Assembly (NCBI GenBank): GCA_964441235.1
Contig: CAYTUQ010000003.1
Location: 87,419-151,418, forward strand
DNA from: BS750m-G69 sp964441235
Lineage (GTDB): Bacteria; Fidelibacterota; UBA2242
Direction: 5' to 3'
DNA length: 64,000 bases
Below, piece by piece: positions 34,470-43,808 of the stretch. The notes beneath the pieces were generated by a model. The model did no database searches and was not told where the DNA came from. It saw only the letters and a program-made list of their open reading frames with translations. A program made the position numbers and the translations under genes. Positions within the stretch are counted from its first letter, which is position 1; each line of letters starts with the position of its first letter.

Positions 34470-35495
34470 ATGAGTAGAAGTGTCTATCTTGTCACCGGCG
34501 GCGCCGGATTTATCGGCAGCAATTATATTCATTATCTTTTTGAAAAATATGATGACATTGTGATAGTCAATCTCGATAAACTCACTTATGCCGGCAACCC
34601 GGAAAATTTACGTGACCTGAAAGACAACCCGGACTATGTGTTCATCAAGGGCGATATCTGTGATTCAAAGATTGTAAACCAAATCTTTGAGAAATATAAA
34701 CCCGATTATCTGGTCAATTTTGCCGCGGAAAGCCATGTTGACCGCAGTATCGGCAACCCGGAAGATTTTATCCGTACCGATATGTATGGTGTCTATGTTC
34801 TTCTGGAAACCTCGAAGGAGTTCAGAATCGAGCGGTTTATCCAGATCAGTACGGATGAAGTTTACGGTTCGATTGACAAGGGGTCATTTACCGAGGAGTC
34901 GCCGTTGATGCCGAGTAATCCCTATTCTGCCAGCAAATCGGGTGGTGATCGGTTAGCATACTCCTATTTTGCCACATATGGGTTGCCTGTAATTATAACC
35001 AGAGCATCTAATAATTACGGACCTTATCAATACCCGGAAAAGTTAATACCACTTTTTGTTACAAATGCGCTAGAAGATAAACAACTTCCGCTATATGGCG
35101 ATGGGAAAAATATTCGGGATTGGTTATATGTACAGGATCATTGTAAAGCAATTGAGTATGTACTAAAAAACGGGAAAGTTGGAGAAGTCTATAACATTGC
35201 CGGCGGGAGCGAACAGGAAAATATTGAGATTACGAAGCTGATACTGAACATTCTCGGCAAGCCAAAAGATCTCATCCGGTATGTTCAAGATCGCCTCGGT
35301 CATGACCGGCGCTATTCACTGAATGCCGGAAAACTGTATGAATTAGGCTGGAAACAGGCGTATAAATTCGAGGATGCGCTTCGATATACCGTCCAATGGT
35401 ATGTTGAGAATACGAATTGGTGGAAACCGCTGAAGAGCGGCGAGTACTTGGAGTTTTATAAGAAACATTATCCCGAAGGGATGTCTTTGACATAA
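34470..35495 (+). CDS. rfbB: dTDP-glucose 4,6-dehydratase
   Basis: 341 residues. Rossmann GGAGFIGSNY, TDEVYG, and YSASK with catalytic Tyr/Lys, plus RASNNYGPYQYPEKLIPLF, all as in RmlB. It makes dTDP-4-keto-6-deoxyglucose for deoxysugars. The first third and the last third use GC-rich codons (GGC, CCG, CTG) while the middle from about 34960 to 35200 is AT-rich like the neighbours, which suggests a mosaic gene. The last residues PEGMSLT are encoded by a double-hairpin repeat. No rmlA, C or D is nearby. Confidence 0.93.
   Translation: MSRSVYLVTGGAGFIGSNYIHYLFEKYDDIVIVNLDKLTYAGNPENLRDLKDNPDYVFIKGDICDSKIVNQIFEKYKPDYLVNFAAESHVDRSIGNPEDFIRTDMYGVYVLLETSKEFRIERFIQISTDEVYGSIDKGSFTEESPLMPSNPYSASKSGGDRLAYSYFATYGLPVIITRASNNYGPYQYPEKLIPLFVTNALEDKQLPLYGDGKNIRDWLYVQDHCKAIEYVLKNGKVGEVYNIAGGSEQENIEITKLILNILGKPKDLIRYVQDRLGHDRRYSLNAGKLYELGWKQAYKFEDALRYTVQWYVENTNWWKPLKSGEYLEFYKKHYPEGMSLT
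35471..35492 (-). repeat. Double-hairpin element, copy 10
   Basis: On the minus strand TGTC-AAA-GACA then TCCC-TTC-GGGA, 22 nt with no gap. It forms the last codons of rfbB and adjoins its stop codon. Confidence 0.75.
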
Positions 35496-35516
35496 GATGG
35501 AATTGTGAGGCGTTAA

Positions 35517-36725
35517 ATGAACTTATTCAAAAGAGGAGTGTTTGGGAGTTTAATAGCATTTATTTTGTTTGTTGGCATATTATATCCTCAAAATCCATAT
35601 TGGTCTGCAGGTCAAAAACCAACGAAAAATGAAACTCTCGATATCAATGAGATACCCATCAAACAACCCACTGCACTTGAAAGAGCGATTGATCCGGAAA
35701 AGTATATATTGGGTCCCGGAGATGTTTTTGTGGTAAATATTTTGTCAACCGATAATATTAATTTTACCGTTACTGTTGGTCCTACCGGAGATGTGCTTAT
35801 ACCCGCGGTTGGAATCATGAACCTCAATGGTGAGAAATTGAGCGATGCCACAACTAAAATGATCAATTCTGTACAAAAATCCTTCCCGAATGCGAAAATT
35901 TTCATTTCTTTGATGAACATAAGAGAGTTTAAAATTCAGATAATCGGTCCGGTAGGTAAGCCGGGATATTATACAATTACTCCGGTTACTAGGTTGAATG
36001 AAATCATAGATCAGGCAAATGGATTCCGGAATTTCGCTGAAGAATTTAATATACGTATAGAAAGATCAGATGGTAGCATAAAGAAGATCAATTATCTAAA
36101 GTATATGATGGATGGTGATTTGACAAATAATCCTACGTTTATTGAAGGTGATAAGATAGTGGTTCCTTTCGGTGATCTGGATAAAGAGGGAATAATCATA
36201 AGAGGAGCAATTGACTCGATCGGATACGATATCATCGAGGAAGGGGAATCCCTCGCGAATTTTCTATTTCGACGTATAAATTTTAGACCGGAATCAGACT
36301 TACAAAGTATCATTATTACTCGTAAGGATAACAGGAAAAATACATTTCTTACTGTTTATCCTGAGAACTTTTCCAAAACTATATTAAAACCGGGTGATTC
36401 CATTGATATTCTTCGTGAGAGAGGTGTCAATGTGAATGGTTTTGTTCAAAAACCCGGTTTGTTCAATTTTTTCCCAGGATATTCCTATTTAGATTATATT
36501 AATATGGCGGGAGGAAATACGATTGAAGGTGACGTCGATAGGACAATAATAAGACATATGGATGGACAAGTGGAATCGGTAAAAAATGCGACAATTAAAC
36601 GCGGAGATGTCATAATTGTACCTCGAAACAGAAAGAATATCATCTTTGGTGATTTGTCCATCCTTCAATTGCTTGTATCAGTATCGACTTTATTTCTAAC
36701 TTATTACGCAGCCGTTCATTACTAA
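35517..36725 (+). CDS. wza: Polysaccharide export protein, Wza type (SLBB domains)
   Basis: 402 residues with an N-terminal signal (about 8-24). The poly-export domain starts at YILGPGDVFVVNIL and continues VGPTGDVLIPAVGIMNLNG. Two or three SLBB domains follow, for example IIGPVGKPGYYTITPVTRLNE and VNGFVQKPGLFNFFPGYSYLDYI. A hydrophobic segment near the C-terminus may cross the outer membrane. It forms the periplasmic/outer-membrane channel for polysaccharide. Followed by the Wzz gene after 43 bp. Confidence 0.9.
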   Translation: MNLFKRGVFGSLIAFILFVGILYPQNPYWSAGQKPTKNETLDINEIPIKQPTALERAIDPEKYILGPGDVFVVNILSTDNINFTVTVGPTGDVLIPAVGIMNLNGEKLSDATTKMINSVQKSFPNAKIFISLMNIREFKIQIIGPVGKPGYYTITPVTRLNEIIDQANGFRNFAEEFNIRIERSDGSIKKINYLKYMMDGDLTNNPTFIEGDKIVVPFGDLDKEGIIIRGAIDSIGYDIIEEGESLANFLFRRINFRPESDLQSIIITRKDNRKNTFLTVYPENFSKTILKPGDSIDILRERGVNVNGFVQKPGLFNFFPGYSYLDYINMAGGNTIEGDVDRTIIRHMDGQVESVKNATIKRGDVIIVPRNRKNIIFGDLSILQLLVSVSTLFLTYYAAVHY

Positions 36726-36768
36726 ATTGATAAAAAGTTATATAAACTATAATTAAAAGGAATTACCC

Positions 36769-37881
36769 TTGGAAAAATATGAATTAACTCTTATAGATTA
36801 TCTGAAGATTATATCGTCAAAGAAGAAGTTTATTTTTGTTTTTGTTTTCATCTGTGTGGCGTTATCTATTATCATCAGCCTATTTCTGTTACCCAAATGG
36901 TACAAAGCCACCACTATCATACTATCACCCCAATCAGTCCAATCTCCGTTAGGATCTATGGGCTTACTCAGTGACCTTGGAATGAATCCATTTCTGAAAG
37001 GTGATGAGAATGTGTTAAAATATATTGCCATCCTCAAAAGTCGAAGTCTGCATCAATCCGTTGCAGAAAAATTCAATCTGGAAAAACGATATAAATGTAA
37101 AAATATGGAGGAAACACTAAAAAAGTTTGAAAAGAACTTAGATTATAAAGTGGGCAAGGAATTTCAAGTCTCTATCGATTTTTATGATAAAGATAAATAC
37201 ATGGTCGCAAACATCACAAATTATATTGTGTATTGTCTCGACTCGTTAAATATATTATTATCAACAACAAATGCTCGCAATAACCGGGAATTTTTAGAAT
37301 TACGTGTAAATGAAATACATGATTCATTGGAGATAACGGGACAAGAACTGGCCAACTTTATGAAAAAGAATGGGATATTAAATCTGGAGGAACAAGTAAA
37401 AGTAGGTGTTGAACAAGCCGCTTATCTGAAATCAAGAATTATACAGAAAGAAGTCGAATTTGAAGTGATTATAAGCACTGTAGGGAAAAACAATCCTAAG
37501 ATTGATGAAATTAAAACCGAAATTAATGCTTTAAATAAAAAGTTTAATGAATTTACTAAAAGTGATGCTCTTGAAAATATGATTCCGAATTTTGATAAAA
37601 TACCTGACTTAGAGCTCGCATTACTAAAAATGAGACGTAAGTATGAGTACTATTCGAAAGTTATGGAATTTTTAGGTCCGCAATATGAACAGCAAAAATT
37701 TGAAGAAGTAAAAAATTCACCTACTTTACAGGTGCTCGATCGAGCTATTCAACCGGTAAAAAAGGCTAAACCCAAAACAACATTTATCGCACTAAGTGCT
37801 ATGATAGGTTCATTTTTATTGAGCGTCTTTTTTATCGGATTTTCTAACAAGGTAAAATATTATACGGATTTGCCTCGATAG
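36769..37881 (+). CDS. wzz: Polysaccharide chain-length determinant (Wzz family)
   Basis: 370 residues from TTG 36769 with AAAAGG upstream. Two membrane segments (about 23-43 and near 345-362) surround a coiled-coil periplasmic part; the N-terminal LTLIDYLKIISSKKKFIF and the P-rich motif before the last segment (AIQPVKKAKPKT) are typical. It lacks a BY-kinase domain. It sets the modal length of the polymer together with the Wzy-type polymerase encoded next. Confidence 0.9.
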   Translation: MEKYELTLIDYLKIISSKKKFIFVFVFICVALSIIISLFLLPKWYKATTIILSPQSVQSPLGSMGLLSDLGMNPFLKGDENVLKYIAILKSRSLHQSVAEKFNLEKRYKCKNMEETLKKFEKNLDYKVGKEFQVSIDFYDKDKYMVANITNYIVYCLDSLNILLSTTNARNNREFLELRVNEIHDSLEITGQELANFMKKNGILNLEEQVKVGVEQAAYLKSRIIQKEVEFEVIISTVGKNNPKIDEIKTEINALNKKFNEFTKSDALENMIPNFDKIPDLELALLKMRRKYEYYSKVMEFLGPQYEQQKFEEVKNSPTLQVLDRAIQPVKKAKPKTTFIALSAMIGSFLLSVFFIGFSNKVKYYTDLPR

Positions 37882-37917
37882 ACATAAATATCAATATCCG
37901 TTTTTAATTCATAATCA

Positions 37918-39165
37918 ATGCTTGAAAATTATTTCATATTAATCCTACCTGCTTATACACTCATTTCCTTGTTGTTTCCTGAGTTAAATTTAGTTTTATT
38001 TTTATTTATCGGTCGGATTGCATACGAACCCAGAATGGGTTTTTTTGGTCTATATAGTCTCAACCATATAAATCTACTCATTTTGGTAATCCATATCGTA
38101 TGGACAGTAAAAACGCACTCTTGCAAGCCGGATATTAAAATTCCGGAAATTGATGTATTGATTCTATTTTTAAGTTGGCTATGTCTCAACTACATCTTTC
38201 TAACTAAAAATATCGAATATGGATTCGATAAGATTTTAGTTACGATATTTGTCACATTTTTATGCGTGATATTTACATATATCCGCTACCAGTACATCGG
38301 GAATAAATCAATATTCAGGATTCTTCTTTTTCTTTGCGTCATCGGATTTTGTATGGGATCGGTCGGATTAATCGAAGTGATAACTGGCGCTGTCAAGGGA
38401 CGCTTAGCGATTTTTGGTGGTGGTCCAAATGTATTTGGCAGAATTAGCGGACTGTCCAGCTTAATTCTGATAGTATTTTTCCGTCAATTTAAAGAGTACA
38501 TTCCTAAATCATTATTAATTGGCACAATCATTATTTTACTCGTTGCTTTAATTAGCACTTTATCAAAAGGACCCACTTTATCATTTTTTGTTACTTTATG
38601 CTTTGTATTTTTCTTTAGCGATGTGAAGAGGAGTAAGATAAAAAATATTTTATATATTTTATCGACTTTCGGAATATTAATCGCAATGATATTTTTATTA
38701 GGGAAAGCCGAGAGGTTTTTTTTAGATCCTTTTTCCGCAATGTCATATGGAAGTTATGGAACACGAGTGGGGCAAGCCATCAGTTCATACTCAGCATTCA
38801 TGGATAGTCCCATTTTCGGAGTGGGTTTAGGTGATTTTATTTTTTACAACCACACATACGATTATCCACATAATATCCTATTAGAAATTTTGGCTGAACT
38901 GGGAATATTAGGTTTAATTTTATTTTTTATTATTCTATATTATTTTTTTCAGAGCATTACCAAGTACATTAAAAACCGGTACGGTAAAAACTTAGATGTT
39001 CAAATATTAAAAGCCGGCCTGACTACCACTCTGTTCATGTTTTTCAATCAGTTGGTCAGTGGAGACTTAATGGATGCAAGAATTTTTTTCTTTCTTCTGT
39101 TCATCACTCTATTAATATCAAATAATTTGAATCAATCCTTAATTCTGACTCAACAAAATGCCTAA
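37918..39165 (+). CDS. O-antigen polymerase/ligase family membrane protein
   Basis: 415 residues with about ten to twelve hydrophobic segments. The periplasmic loop region has ATSYGS-like GTRVGQAISSYSAFMDSPIFGVGLGDF and TYDYPHNILLEILAELG, the pattern of the Wzy_C/O-antigen ligase family (conserved G.G and H). It polymerises or ligates undecaprenyl-linked repeat units. Overlaps the flippase start by 8 bp. In this setting a polymerase (Wzy) is more likely than a ligase. Confidence 0.85.
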   Translation: MLENYFILILPAYTLISLLFPELNLVLFLFIGRIAYEPRMGFFGLYSLNHINLLILVIHIVWTVKTHSCKPDIKIPEIDVLILFLSWLCLNYIFLTKNIEYGFDKILVTIFVTFLCVIFTYIRYQYIGNKSIFRILLFLCVIGFCMGSVGLIEVITGAVKGRLAIFGGGPNVFGRISGLSSLILIVFFRQFKEYIPKSLLIGTIIILLVALISTLSKGPTLSFFVTLCFVFFFSDVKRSKIKNILYILSTFGILIAMIFLLGKAERFFLDPFSAMSYGSYGTRVGQAISSYSAFMDSPIFGVGLGDFIFYNHTYDYPHNILLEILAELGILGLILFFIILYYFFQSITKYIKNRYGKNLDVQILKAGLTTTLFMFFNQLVSGDLMDARIFFFLLFITLLISNNLNQSLILTQQNA

Positions 39166-40420
39166 CTCAATTCAAAAAAATATATTATTGGTATTGGCGA
39201 GCCGTTTTACCGTGATTATTGTAAGACTTGTGACAATATATTTATTGACAACCGTTCTGGGAGCTTATGGATTTGGTATTTATTCTTTTTTAATTACTAT
39301 ATTAGAAATTGCGGCACTGGTCGGCAGAGTAGGATTTGGTTATTCGAATGTCTTTTTCATTTCGAAATCAGAGATAGATGTCGGAAATTGTGTCGGAAAT
39401 TCATTTATTGTCGCACTGATAAATGGCGTTACTATTGGCTTATTACTACTATTGTTTCCCCTAATTTTTAGAAATATGTTTAGTGATATATCAAGTATTA
39501 TGATGATATGTTTCAGTTGCTCAATAGGTTTTTATATTCTTTATAACTACATCACTGATATTGTTAACGGTCTCGAGCTGTTTGATATGTATTATATTTC
39601 CTTTTCACTTTTATGGATCGTTAATGGGATTTTTATAGTTATATTTTTATTAGTGGGTATATTGAACGCTGAAACTGCATTTATTTCCTTCACTCTTGCC
39701 ATCATAGTTTCGCTTTTATTGATTTTGTACTGTCTTAGGAAAAAATTGAAAATGACTATTAAAATTTCTTTTAAAGATATCTCAAAACAAATTAAATATG
39801 GATTTCCTCTCTATATAAGAGATTTTTTCAATGAGGTGAACTTTCGATTTATCTATTTGGTGATAAAACAATATTTTAATTCCTCGATATTAGGGATATA
39901 CTCCCTTGCCGTTCAAGCCGCTGAAGTTTTATTATATATCCCTCGGGCAAGTTTTACGGTTCTTTTCCCAAAATTTTCTAATTATAATGGTAACAAAGTA
40001 CATCTATTGAAAAAATCTCTGAGAATCTTTGCTTTAATCTTTGGCTTAATACTTGTTCTGAGCTATTTGTTTGTGCCAATTATCATTAAGAACTTTTTAC
40101 CCCCGGAATTTGTTGATTCCATCATCGTATTCAGAATATTGTTGATAGGTATTTTTTGTTTAGGAATTCTGAACATCATCGAATCTTATTTATTAGGAGA
40201 ATACAGACAAAAAATAACTATGCTTTCATCAGGGATTAGTGCGATCTTGTTATTAGTAGGTTCATTATTATTGGTTCCCAAAAGAGGATATATTTTTGCG
40301 GCTATCATTACTTCAATCATATACGTATTTTATTTATCACTTACTTTGATCTTATTGATCATTAATAATCAGAAGAAGAAAAATAGAATTACGATAGGAA
40401 ATGGTATAAAAGTAGATTAA
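39158..40420 (+). CDS. Polysaccharide flippase (Wzx/RfbX family)
   Basis: 420 residues with about 12 membrane segments, starting KNILLVLASRFTVIIVRLVTIYLLTT, the typical N-terminus of oligosaccharide flippases, with Tyr-Gly-Phe-Gly-Ile-Tyr-Ser soon after. Flips lipid-linked repeat units across the inner membrane. Overlaps the preceding polymerase gene by 8 bp and is followed after 15 bp by a glycosyltransferase. Confidence 0.88.
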   Translation: MPNSIQKNILLVLASRFTVIIVRLVTIYLLTTVLGAYGFGIYSFLITILEIAALVGRVGFGYSNVFFISKSEIDVGNCVGNSFIVALINGVTIGLLLLLFPLIFRNMFSDISSIMMICFSCSIGFYILYNYITDIVNGLELFDMYYISFSLLWIVNGIFIVIFLLVGILNAETAFISFTLAIIVSLLLILYCLRKKLKMTIKISFKDISKQIKYGFPLYIRDFFNEVNFRFIYLVIKQYFNSSILGIYSLAVQAAEVLLYIPRASFTVLFPKFSNYNGNKVHLLKKSLRIFALIFGLILVLSYLFVPIIIKNFLPPEFVDSIIVFRILLIGIFCLGILNIIESYLLGEYRQKITMLSSGISAILLLVGSLLLVPKRGYIFAAIITSIIYVFYLSLTLILLIINNQKKKNRITIGNGIKVD

Positions 40421-40435
40421 TTATCGATACATACA

Positions 40436-41494
40436 ATGAGAATGGTTAACGAAAATATAGAACATGAAATAATTTCAATCATTGTACCTTGCCGCAATGA
40501 AGAAAAATATATTGGCAAATGTCTTGACTCAATAATTGCCCAGGATTATCCAAAGAATAGACTGGAAATACTGGTAGTCGATGGCATGAGTGATGATAAA
40601 ACTAGGGAAATTATTAAAACTTACATGAAAGAATACACTTTTATAAGATTTTTGGATAATCCCCGAAGAATAGTTTCAACGGCGCTGAACATTGGTATAA
40701 AAAGCGCTCAGGGTGAGGTAATTGTAAGAATGGACGCTCATACGGAATATGCGCCGGATTATATATCTCAATGCGTTCAGGTTCTTGAGCAAACCTGGGC
40801 GGATAATGTCGGTGGACCAGCGCGAACGAAGGCCGATAGTTATATTCAAAAGGCAGTAAGTATTGCTTATAAAACCGCTTTTGGAGTTGGAGGGGCAAAA
40901 TCTCATGATGAGAATATTGAAGGATATGTTGATTCAGTATTTTATGGCTGTTGGCCCAAATCAATTTTCAAAAAAATAGGGCTTTTTGACGAAGAACTGG
41001 TTCGTAATCAAGATGACGAACTAAACTTGCGTTTGATTCGAGCAGGCGGCAAGATTTGGCAATCACCAGAAATAAAATATTGGTATTACCCGCGTGGTTC
41101 CGTTACTGCGTTATTTAACCAATATATGCAGTACGGTTACTGGAAAGTGAGGGTGATTCAAAAGCATAAAATTCCTGCAGCTATCCGCCATATTGTTCCA
41201 GGTACGTTTGTCGGTTTGCTTGCCATTCTGGCTGTGCTCTCTCCTTTTAGTCAGCTTCCTCTAAAAATATTGTTTGGGTTACTTGCTTTGTATCTGGCCG
41301 CAAATGTTGGTGCTTCCTTTCTGGCTTGTAAAGAACCTTCAAAATGGAAATATATTCCAGTTATGCCGATAATATTTTTTGCTTATCACTTTGGTTATGG
41401 ATATGGCTTTCTGCGTGGAGTATTGGACTTTATTGTTATGAAAAAGCAGTCGGGTGAAACATTTGCAAAACTTAAACGCACCGAAAAGGGATAA
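40436..41494 (+). CDS. Family 2 glycosyltransferase with membrane C-terminus (ExoA-like)
   Basis: 352 residues. GT2 fold: ISIIVPCRNEEKYIGKCLDSI, ILVVDGMSDDKT, VIVRMDAHTEY (DxD-like DAH) and the acceptor region RNQDDELNLRLIRAGGKIWQ. Two or three hydrophobic segments after about residue 250 anchor it in the inner membrane. It resembles succinoglycan ExoA-type transferases. Donor sugar not deducible. Confidence 0.9.
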   Translation: MRMVNENIEHEIISIIVPCRNEEKYIGKCLDSIIAQDYPKNRLEILVVDGMSDDKTREIIKTYMKEYTFIRFLDNPRRIVSTALNIGIKSAQGEVIVRMDAHTEYAPDYISQCVQVLEQTWADNVGGPARTKADSYIQKAVSIAYKTAFGVGGAKSHDENIEGYVDSVFYGCWPKSIFKKIGLFDEELVRNQDDELNLRLIRAGGKIWQSPEIKYWYYPRGSVTALFNQYMQYGYWKVRVIQKHKIPAAIRHIVPGTFVGLLAILAVLSPFSQLPLKILFGLLALYLAANVGASFLACKEPSKWKYIPVMPIIFFAYHFGYGYGFLRGVLDFIVMKKQSGETFAKLKRTEKG

Positions 41495-41546
41495 AATAAG
41501 ATGATCAGACTCTAATCAGGATGAATAGAATGGAGAATATCAGCTT

Positions 41547-42710
41547 ATGAAACAGGAACTGGCAAAATATTTTTCCCTTGATCCATCGTATATTACCTTC
41601 TTCTGGAAAGGCAGGGTTGCCCTTTATGCAATTTTAAAAGCCATAGGTATAAAAGAAGGCGATGAAGTCATCCTTCCGGCTTTTACCTGTGTGGTGGCTG
41701 TCAATCCTATCATCTATCTGGGCGCGAAGCCAGTCTATGTCGATATTGATCCAATGACATACAACATGGATGTCTCAAAGATAAAGAGTAAGATAACAAA
41801 AAGAACAAGAGCTGTGCTGGCTCAAAATACTTTTGGTCTGGCACCTGATCTTGATAGTATATTTGATATAGCAAAAAAAAATAATTTAGTGGTCATAGAA
41901 GATTGTGCTCATGGCTTTGGCGGATACTATAAAGGAAAACCAAACGGAACAGCTGCCGATGTCTCATTTTTCAGTACCCAGTGGAACAAGCCTTTTTCTA
42001 CGGGACTAGGAGGTTTTGCTGTTACTAAAAATCCTGAAATTGCTGAAAGATTAAGGGTAATGGAAAATACCTTTATAAAACCGTCTATTAAAGAAGAAAT
42101 GGTTTTAAAAACTCTTCTTTTTGTAAAAGGAAGACTCAGCGCAAAGCTTTATTGGCCAGCGATCAAGACTTACCGATGGCTGAGCAAAAACAACCTTATT
42201 TTGGGGTCATCGCAAGGAGCTGAACTGGAAAGACCAGTTAAGCCAAAGGGGTTTGAAAAGGGTTTTTCCGGGACTCAGGCAAAAATTGGGAGCAAGGAGC
42301 TTGAAAGGTTTCATAAAATATTGGAACATAGAGTAAAAATAGCCTCTCTTTATAAAAAAATCCTTTTGGATATACAGATAGAGCCGCCTTATGAACCAGA
42401 TTATGCGGTGCATACGTTTCTGAAATTTCCACTTTTAGTTAGAGATAGAATGGAATTCTTTGAGCTTGCTGTAAAGGAGAAAATAGAGATTGGCGATTGG
42501 TTCTTGTCTCCTATTCATCCTATTACCAAAGACTTTGAACTTTTCTGTTATCGATGGGGAGAAAATCCCATTGCTGAAAAGATTTCACAGCATATTATAA
42601 ATCTTCCCACCCATTACCAGATCACCGAAGATTATACAGCTCGTATAGCACAATTTCTAAAGGAAAACAGAAATAAAATCTATAGCTCCTATGAAGATAT
42701 GTTGGAATAG
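41547..42710 (+). CDS. DegT/DnrJ/EryC1 family aminotransferase
   Basis: 387 residues. PLP-dependent sugar aminotransferase fold: GDEVILPAFTCVVAVNPIIYLGAKPVYVDIDP, VIEDCAHGFGGYYKGKPNG and FFSTQWNKPFSTGLGG, where Lys in WNKPF is the likely PLP lysine (the usual SF.. is replaced by STQWNK). Family members add an amino group to keto-sugars. The substrate may be a 4-keto sugar made in this locus; alternative roles within the family (dehydratase-type) are possible. Confidence 0.85.
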   Translation: MKQELAKYFSLDPSYITFFWKGRVALYAILKAIGIKEGDEVILPAFTCVVAVNPIIYLGAKPVYVDIDPMTYNMDVSKIKSKITKRTRAVLAQNTFGLAPDLDSIFDIAKKNNLVVIEDCAHGFGGYYKGKPNGTAADVSFFSTQWNKPFSTGLGGFAVTKNPEIAERLRVMENTFIKPSIKEEMVLKTLLFVKGRLSAKLYWPAIKTYRWLSKNNLILGSSQGAELERPVKPKGFEKGFSGTQAKIGSKELERFHKILEHRVKIASLYKKILLDIQIEPPYEPDYAVHTFLKFPLLVRDRMEFFELAVKEKIEIGDWFLSPIHPITKDFELFCYRWGENPIAEKISQHIINLPTHYQITEDYTARIAQFLKENRNKIYSSYEDMLE

Positions 42711-42836
42711 ATGTTTATATAGTGATTTTTGCATGAAAAAAAGTAAATTCAGTACGAGTCTTAGATGATTTTACAGGAAAAAGCATAATGGGAAAAGATA
42801 TAAACATTTTTCTAATTTAAATGAAGCGAGGTAAGA

Positions 42837-43808
42837 TTGAAAATTCTAATAACAGGAAGCGGCGGATTTATTGGTTCTCATTTAACCGAAAAATGTGTTG
42901 AAATTGGGTATGAGGTTCGCGCTTTTGTCCGATATAATTCCAATAATCGGTGGGGGTGGTTAGATTCTTCTCTGTACAAAAACGATATAGAAGTAGTTTC
43001 TGGTGATATTCGGGATTACGATTTGGTGTATAATGCTCTTAAAGGGTGCGATTCTGTTTTTCATTTAGCGGCGCTTATCGGAATTCCTTATTCCTATATT
43101 TCACCGCTTGCTTATATTAGGACAAATATTGAAGGGACATATAATATACTGCAATCGGCAAAAATGCTTGGCACGGAGAATATATTAATCACTTCCACTA
43201 GTGAAACTTATGGAACTGCTCAATATATACCTATTGATGAGAAACACCCGATGGTTGGTCAATCACCTTATTCTGCTTCTAAAATTGGGGCTGATCAACT
43301 AGCTTTGAGCTATTATCGTTCATTTGATTTGCCGGTTAAGATTGTTCGTCCATTTAATACGTATGGACCAAGACAATCGGCAAGAGCGATTATTCCGACA
43401 ATTATTACACAAATCTTCAATGGCAATAAAAAAATAAAATTAGGGAATTTACATCCTACAAGAGATCTTACCTTTGTTAAAGATACGGTAAATGGGTTTA
43501 TTGAAATTGCAAAAAGTAATGAACTAATAGGAGAAATCACTAACATAGGTATAAATGAGGAAATTTCAATAGGAGATATAGTAAAATTGATATCGAAATT
43601 GATGAACAGCAAAATAGAAATTGAATCTGTTGAAGAGCGCGTAAGACCAGAAAATAGCGAGGTGGAACGACTTAATTGTGATAACTCAAAAATATTGTCA
43701 AAAACAAATTGGAAACCAAAGTATAATCTTAAAGCAGGGCTACTCGAAACAATTAAATGGCTGAAAAATAACATAAGTCTATATAAGCCGGAAATATACA
43801 ATGTATAG
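42837..43808 (+). CDS. legB: NAD-dependent UDP-GlcNAc 4,6-dehydratase, LegB type
   Basis: 323 residues from TTG 42837 (GCGAGG six bases upstream). Extended SDR: GSGGFIGSHLTE, HLAALIGIPYSYISP, TSTSETYG and PYSASKIGADQ with catalytic Tyr/Lys. The stretch NNRWGWLDSSLY after the first strand is characteristic of LegB-like enzymes of legionaminic acid pathways. It would form UDP-4-keto-6-deoxy-GlcNAc. Its last 8 bases overlap legC. Confidence 0.85.
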   Translation: MKILITGSGGFIGSHLTEKCVEIGYEVRAFVRYNSNNRWGWLDSSLYKNDIEVVSGDIRDYDLVYNALKGCDSVFHLAALIGIPYSYISPLAYIRTNIEGTYNILQSAKMLGTENILITSTSETYGTAQYIPIDEKHPMVGQSPYSASKIGADQLALSYYRSFDLPVKIVRPFNTYGPRQSARAIIPTIITQIFNGNKKIKLGNLHPTRDLTFVKDTVNGFIEIAKSNELIGEITNIGINEEISIGDIVKLISKLMNSKIEIESVEERVRPENSEVERLNCDNSKILSKTNWKPKYNLKAGLLETIKWLKNNISLYKPEIYNV

